Assembly: GCA_004335635.1 (NCBI GenBank)
Contig: QAXH01001180.1
Coordinates: 10,000 to 71,940, forward strand
Direction: 5' to 3'
Length of the DNA: 61,941 nucleotides
Source: Chloromonas sp. AAM2
Taxonomy: Eukaryota; Chlorophyta; Chlorophyceae; Chlamydomonadales; Chlamydomonadaceae
In this document: positions 57,251 through 61,941 of the stretch, one piece after another
Layout of the letters: each line of letters begins with the position of its first letter
Numbering within the stretch: the first letter of the stretch is position 1
Made by a program: the position numbers and the translations under genes
The notes under the pieces: model-generated
The model's database searches: none
What the model saw: only the letters and a program-made list of their open reading frames with translations
What the model was told of the DNA's origin: nothing

Positions 57251-60200
57251 GCGGCGGTGGCGCTTTGTGTTGCTCGTCCTGACTTATCAGCTGGCAGCTT
57301 AGGCTGTGCCGCCTTTGGTTTGTTGCCTTTGGCTGCTTTGCCGGCTGCGCCTGGCGGTTTCCCAGCTGGTGTACTGGTGGCCACTGGGGCTTCCTTGAAT
57401 TCAGCGTCTGGCAGATATCCGAACTCCCTTGGAGAAGGCTCCATTGTAGGTGCTGGACGTGCACACAGCCATCCCAGCAACTGCACATTCAGAGCCATGC
57501 AGCAGTGCATGCGATTCGAGTCAACAAGCACTGTGCCACCAACTGTGGAAGCATCTTTGCGTATACACACATGCAAGTCCTTGAAGGATGCCTGGCAAAC
57601 TTGGGCTGCACCAGAAAACCGTTTCCGTTTTAAAATGTCCACTCACCTGCTCCCAGTAGCTCCATGAGCCCTTATGCTCCAGCGCCAGGTCCCCCGCATC
57701 TGTCCATGCACCCTGCAGTGATGGGGCTTCATCACTGCCCTCCTCACTCTCCATGTCACGTGTGAGGTCACACCATCTGCAAATCTTCATGGCCAGCTGC
57801 ACGTGCTCCACCTGACACATGTCGAGCAGCAGCCCACGTGATGAGGGCTCTACGGGTGTTTCTGATCCGTTACTCTGGGTTGGTAGGATCACTGCCTCAA
57901 GAGTAAGGTGGTGTGACACCATCAAGCCGGAGCATAACGAACCAAACCCTAGTCGCTCGGCGGCTAGCTTCAGCATGGCAGCTCCACCACTGCTGCTGGC
58001 ACCAGTTGTGCTTGCTGCACCAGCAATGCCACCAGCCGTTCCTGCTCCACTGGAAGTTGTCTTGTCAACGCTTGCACTGGCAAGCACTCTCACACCAGCT
58101 GGCGCTGCGCCGCCTCTTGGTGTAACAAGTGCTGCAGCAGCTGTTGCACTGACACCCTTCTCTTCTATCAGTCCACCTGGCAAGCCCAAGGGCATCAACC
58201 ATAGTCTCTTAGACAGGCCTGGCCCAGGCCCTTGGGACAAGCCCACCCCATGTAAGTTCGTGCTTGGGCTGATGGTGGAGTCAACAGAACGCTCCAGATA
58301 CCCATCAGGATGTGTTGCATCCGGCCGGGCGGTGGCGTCAGAGGAGTGCGTTCCATCGGGCAGAGGCGTTGGCGTAGCCAGGGACAGCACCATGTCGAGG
58401 GTGTGAGCGGGGTCTAGGAGGGCGGGGCGGGCCGCGGTGAGCAAAGCCATGCGCAGGCCCATGTCGGGAAGCAATTGAAGCAGGTGCAGGACCTGCATGC
58501 GCAGGGGTACCGTACAGACAAAATTCCGCCTTCTATTGCCTGGCAAACATGCCACACCAGGCCCAGAGCATGATGCCTTGTTCAAGGTTGCACAAGCGTA
58601 TGTTCGAAGCAGCCATCTGGCTCTGCTAGGACCAGATACAGCGTATGGAAGGGCGCTGAGCCAGTATGCATGAATTCAAAGCGTCTGACCAGCATTACCC
58701 TATGGCCTACCTGCAGGGCCGTCATGCGCTGCTCCCTGGCGTGCATGAGTATGGAGGGCATGCAGCTCCGTGCCGCAGCCATGGCTGCTCCCTCCCGGTG
58801 GGCCCGCAGCTCTGCGGCCAGGGCGGCGGCGCGTGCAGCCTCCTTGGCGGCAAGACTCAGGGCTTTGGCGCTGCGGGCCTTGCCAACTGCACCCTGGCCG
58901 CCCCTGGTGCCTGCACACATCAACAGGTGCTTGATTGGCTGATGCCTTGTTGTTGCTTGCAACTGTTTGTTTGTTGTATCTTCAATCAATCAGATGTTTG
59001 TTCTGTCTGTCCTTGCCTTGGAGCCAGAAGTGCAGCCTGGAGCCTCGTTTGTGCTGCCTGGGCTTGCCTTCTCAACTGGCATGGGCAACTCTCAACTGGC
59101 ATGGACAACTCTCAACTGTTTGTTCTGCCTGGTATTTCCTTAGAACAGGAAGCGCATACTCGCTCGATGAGCAATCACAGCAATCTACACAGCTTGCTTG
59201 GTTGGCGGCCACACAAGATCGTGACCCATACGACATGCGTCTTGTTGGTTACCATGGCAGGCATCGTGGCGTCCCATGCACACACCTGCTTCTGTTGTTT
59301 GTGCGTCCGACACATCATGCCCGAGTTCTGCAGCATCCAAGGCTTGCGCCGCAGCTGATGCCTCCGCTTCTTGCCGTGTGATGGCCATCTCTCGCCATGC
59401 AGCCATCCGCAGGCGGTATGAGTCACCCTGTAGGCAGCCATGTGGCGTCAGACGGCTGGGCTCCTATGTGGCGTTGCTCATGAACCGCTTATGGCATCCA
59501 GTGGCTGTGACTGGCTGGCAGTCCTTGATCACAACCAAACAATGGCAATCAATTGTCCGACCAGGGCTTGAAGTCAGTTGGATTGCCCAACCTGGCGCAT
59601 CAACCATCACACTGCATTCCCTCATGGGCAGCCAGTACACTGACCGTCAATCGCGAAGTCGTTTGTGCATGTCTAACGGGCACTGTCCAATCCTTCAGAT
59701 GCCTGGTCAGTGGGGCTGGATATTTGAACAATGCTCACCAGCAGAACACACCAAACTCACCCCCCAGCTTGAGGCGGCGTCCCTCCACCCGTCCAACCTT
59801 GGATCCTCAGGTAACAGCCCAATCACGTGGAGGCACGTGCGGTACAGCTGCTCCCACGTGCTGCAGCCAACCACCCTCTGCTGCACCACCAACGCTATCC
59901 GTTTGTTGATAGAAGCCATCTTCACAGGCTCTGTCAACGTCTGTTGCCTGACATAGTGAGCTGTGTAGGAGCCAGGGGACTGTAAGAGTTGCATCTGTGC
60001 TAAGTAAGTAGGGGAAGTAGGCGGGGATAAGGCATTGGGCTGGCCAAAAGACGTCTGGGATATCAACACTGACAACGGAGCTGGTGGGCCATTCCTAACG
60101 CTTTCTCGCATGCTGGGAGACTGGGAGCGCATAGCTGTGGATGTGGAGTGCTGGGAGGGTGGTGTGGCTTGCGTTGCTTGAGAAGTGTTGGGTGGTGGTT

Positions 60201-61941
60201 CAGAAACGTGAACAGAAACGTCTGAAACGGTGGGCCTAGTCAGGACAAGATCACACTCCAGGATGCCAGTGTGGGGCAGGTTTGCCGCCGTCCATTGGCT
60301 GGGGCAAGGCAGCAGGGGCTGGCCTTGGTAGGTGACATTCCTCTGCAGGAGAGAAAGGTTAGATGTCCAGTGACCGTCTGTTTGCCTTCGCACCAGGGCT
60401 TGCACAAGGCTGTCACCAGTAGCACCATTTTGGCAAGAGTGCGGCATGCATGGCGAGCAGTAAAGCCGATGGCGGTCCAACCAGCACAAATCTAGCGTCG
60501 AGGAGCAGCCAAGGCCCAGGGTTACTTATCATTCACCGGCTATGTTTGCATCCACGGATATGGATTGCAACACTCGTGCAGGCGCTTACCAGGGGTGACG
60601 TCAAGAAGCCAAGCGCCACAGGATTGCTCCACGTGGACAAGACCAACCGCCAACTGTCGTTTGCCGTTTCTGGCCTGCCCTGTGTCCGCTGCTGCTGGTG
60701 TGCCGCAGCCACTGCCAGCACACAGGCCGCCACCAGCCGCTGCACCTGATGGCCCAGGTCCAGGCGGTAGCGGCCCGCAGTGGCTGTGTGCAGCCAATGG
60801 GACAAGGGGCCCCCTCCGGGGGTGAAGGTGAACGCCTGTGGAGGGGAGGGCACGTGTGTAATGGTGTGAGGGGAGGCAGAATAGGCAGCGCCATCAAAAG
60901 ATTAGTTGGGAGATCAGAAGAGAGAGGTAGAAATAGATAGGCTCGCTCACATGCTGGCAGGCTTGCTAGTACAGTCACAATCAATTTGCCTTGCCATGTG
61001 GGCAAAGCTAACCGAGGCAAAGGCAACTGTGCTGGTGGGTAAGGACAGCGGCACGGGTGACGGGAGATGATGGCATTAAGGGAGCTGGCAGGGTTGGCAG
61101 GGCACAGCGACAGTGCGTTTACATGTACACAGCATCGGAATTAGAGCACACACAGAGAGGGAGAGAGAGAGAGAGAGAGAGGAAGAGAGAGTTGGAGAGA
61201 GAGCGGGCACTGGGCGCTTTGTGCTGTTCAATCTGACATACAGAGGAGCAGTCAGAGCAAGTGCACATGCACAGTGGTTGTGCATCTGACGTGAAAGAGT
61301 CCTCTCAAGTGCGGCCAAGCAGGGCTACCATCTCACGCCCACCTGCACAGCGGCACTGTTGAGCAGCAGTACGACATCCTCTGATGTGAACACCTTGGGC
61401 TCGGCATGGATCCCCGCATCCGTCAGCCCGCGCCGCCTACCAGCCGTCTGCGGCCCGGCCTCCCGGCCCACAACAAACGACGACTGCGCCTGAGGCGCAA
61501 TTGTGTGGATGTCACTGCAAGTGGAGTCTAAAGGTGCTGGGAGGTCGCGGGGGTGGGAGGAGTGGGTGGAAGGCGGGGGTAGGATGGCTTTGACGGGTGG
61601 CGGGGGCGTGGTGGGGGTGGTGAGGAGGGCGGGCAGGAGATTGTGGATGTCCACGCAACAGCTGAGCAACTCACTGGCAGCGTCCTGAGGCAGACAAACA
61701 GAGCAGGGGACCAATGCAAGATGTACCATCACTTTGATGCAGTGGTGAAAGGGAGGCTCTTGAGGCACATGATAAGCAGGTGTTGACCTTTGTGCTGCCT
61801 CATGGTGTCAAGTCCAGGAAGTCAAGGAAAGCGGTCACAGTAGATGGGCAGGGCGATTCCAGTGCAGCAGTGATGCCCACGCACCACTTTTGCTCTGGCG
61901 TACTCCATGTGGCCCAGGAGGTGAGCTGCCTGCTGTGCGGC
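56086..61941 (-). CDS. Unidentified large IQ-motif protein, 3' part
   Basis: The gene runs off the right edge. Eight exons are visible: 61885-61941 (cut by the edge), 61343-61684, 60590-60835, 59761-60342, 59286-59427, 58711-58910, 57647-58492, 56086-57591. All junctions are in phase and give 1,306 residues to the stop. I do not recognise the family. Visible parts are a helical start (LLGHMEYARAKV), a predicted alpha/beta part (SWRLVLSTWSNPVALGF), Ala-rich helical segments (KEAARAAALAAELRAHREGA), a helical LLQLLPDMGLRMALLTAARP stretch, a poly-alanine run, an IQ-like calmodulin-binding motif (ILVQSVWRGRRTRQG), an acidic AEEEEEEEVFEFV patch and a Ser/Arg-rich tail. Length and an IQ motif near the end would suit a cytoskeletal or flagellar scaffold, but that is speculation. 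Confidence 0.72.
57212..57256 (-). repeat. Coding trinucleotide run (poly-alanine)
   Basis: GCA/GCG triplets on the plus strand, read as about thirteen Ala codons in the last exon of the IQ-motif gene. Confidence 0.9.
61154..61204. repeat. (GA)n microsatellite
   Basis: An interrupted GA run in the intron 60836-61342 of the IQ-motif gene. Confidence 0.93.

Noticed and set aside
57590..57607. Acceptor at 57607 for the last exon of the IQ-motif gene
   Set aside because: It breaks phase with the previous donor at 57647; the AG giving a start at 57591 keeps the frame.

Overview
The window looks like nuclear DNA of a green alga, most likely a chlorophyte of the class Chlorophyceae. The reasons are genes cut into many short exons by GT-AG introns of roughly 75-500 bp, plant-type versions of a histone demethylase and of the licensing factor CDT1, and two very large class III nucleotidyl cyclase receptors with a plant-type leucine-rich-repeat (LRR) ectodomain. 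Simple repeats and minisatellites are common in introns and between genes. The species cannot be fixed from the sequence alone. I saw no tRNA, rRNA, CRISPR array, replication origin or recognisable autonomous transposon.

Layout, left to right: a probable F-box/LRR-like gene, minus strand, 749-2500, model uncertain; a gene-poor gap; receptor cyclase copy A, minus, 4677-18874, 25 exons, 2,082 residues; a 6.6 kb repeat-rich gap (18875-25464); receptor cyclase copy B, minus, 25465-38749, 24 exons, 1,932 residues; a 524 bp divergent promoter region; an LSD1/FLD-type histone demethylase, plus, 39274-49053, 18 exons, 1,428 residues; a short gap between convergent genes; CDT1, minus, 50061-53726, 8 exons, 682 residues; a repeat-bearing gap; and the 3' part of an unidentified IQ-motif protein, minus, 56086-61941, running off the right edge. 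For both cyclases, the demethylase and CDT1, the spliced exon lengths sum to a multiple of three with every junction in phase, which strongly supports the models.

The most striking content is the tandem receptor-cyclase pair. Each protein has a signal peptide, a plant-type LRR cap with about eleven LRRs, one transmembrane helix, and two cyclase domains followed by a long tail. C1 keeps both metal-binding aspartates but lacks the Asn/Arg pair. C2 lacks the aspartates but keeps Asn, Arg and the adenine-selecting Asp. This is the split-site logic of animal transmembrane adenylyl cyclases, built here into one single-pass receptor. Parts of the catalytic exons are identical between copies at the nucleotide level, while ectodomains and linkers have diverged widely. 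That suggests gene conversion on the catalytic part and free divergence of the sensing part.

The other genes are housekeeping nuclear functions (chromatin demethylation, replication licensing) with no evident functional link to the cyclases. Exon ends were placed by eye from splice motifs, reading phase and comparison of the two paralogues; no search or transcript data were available.
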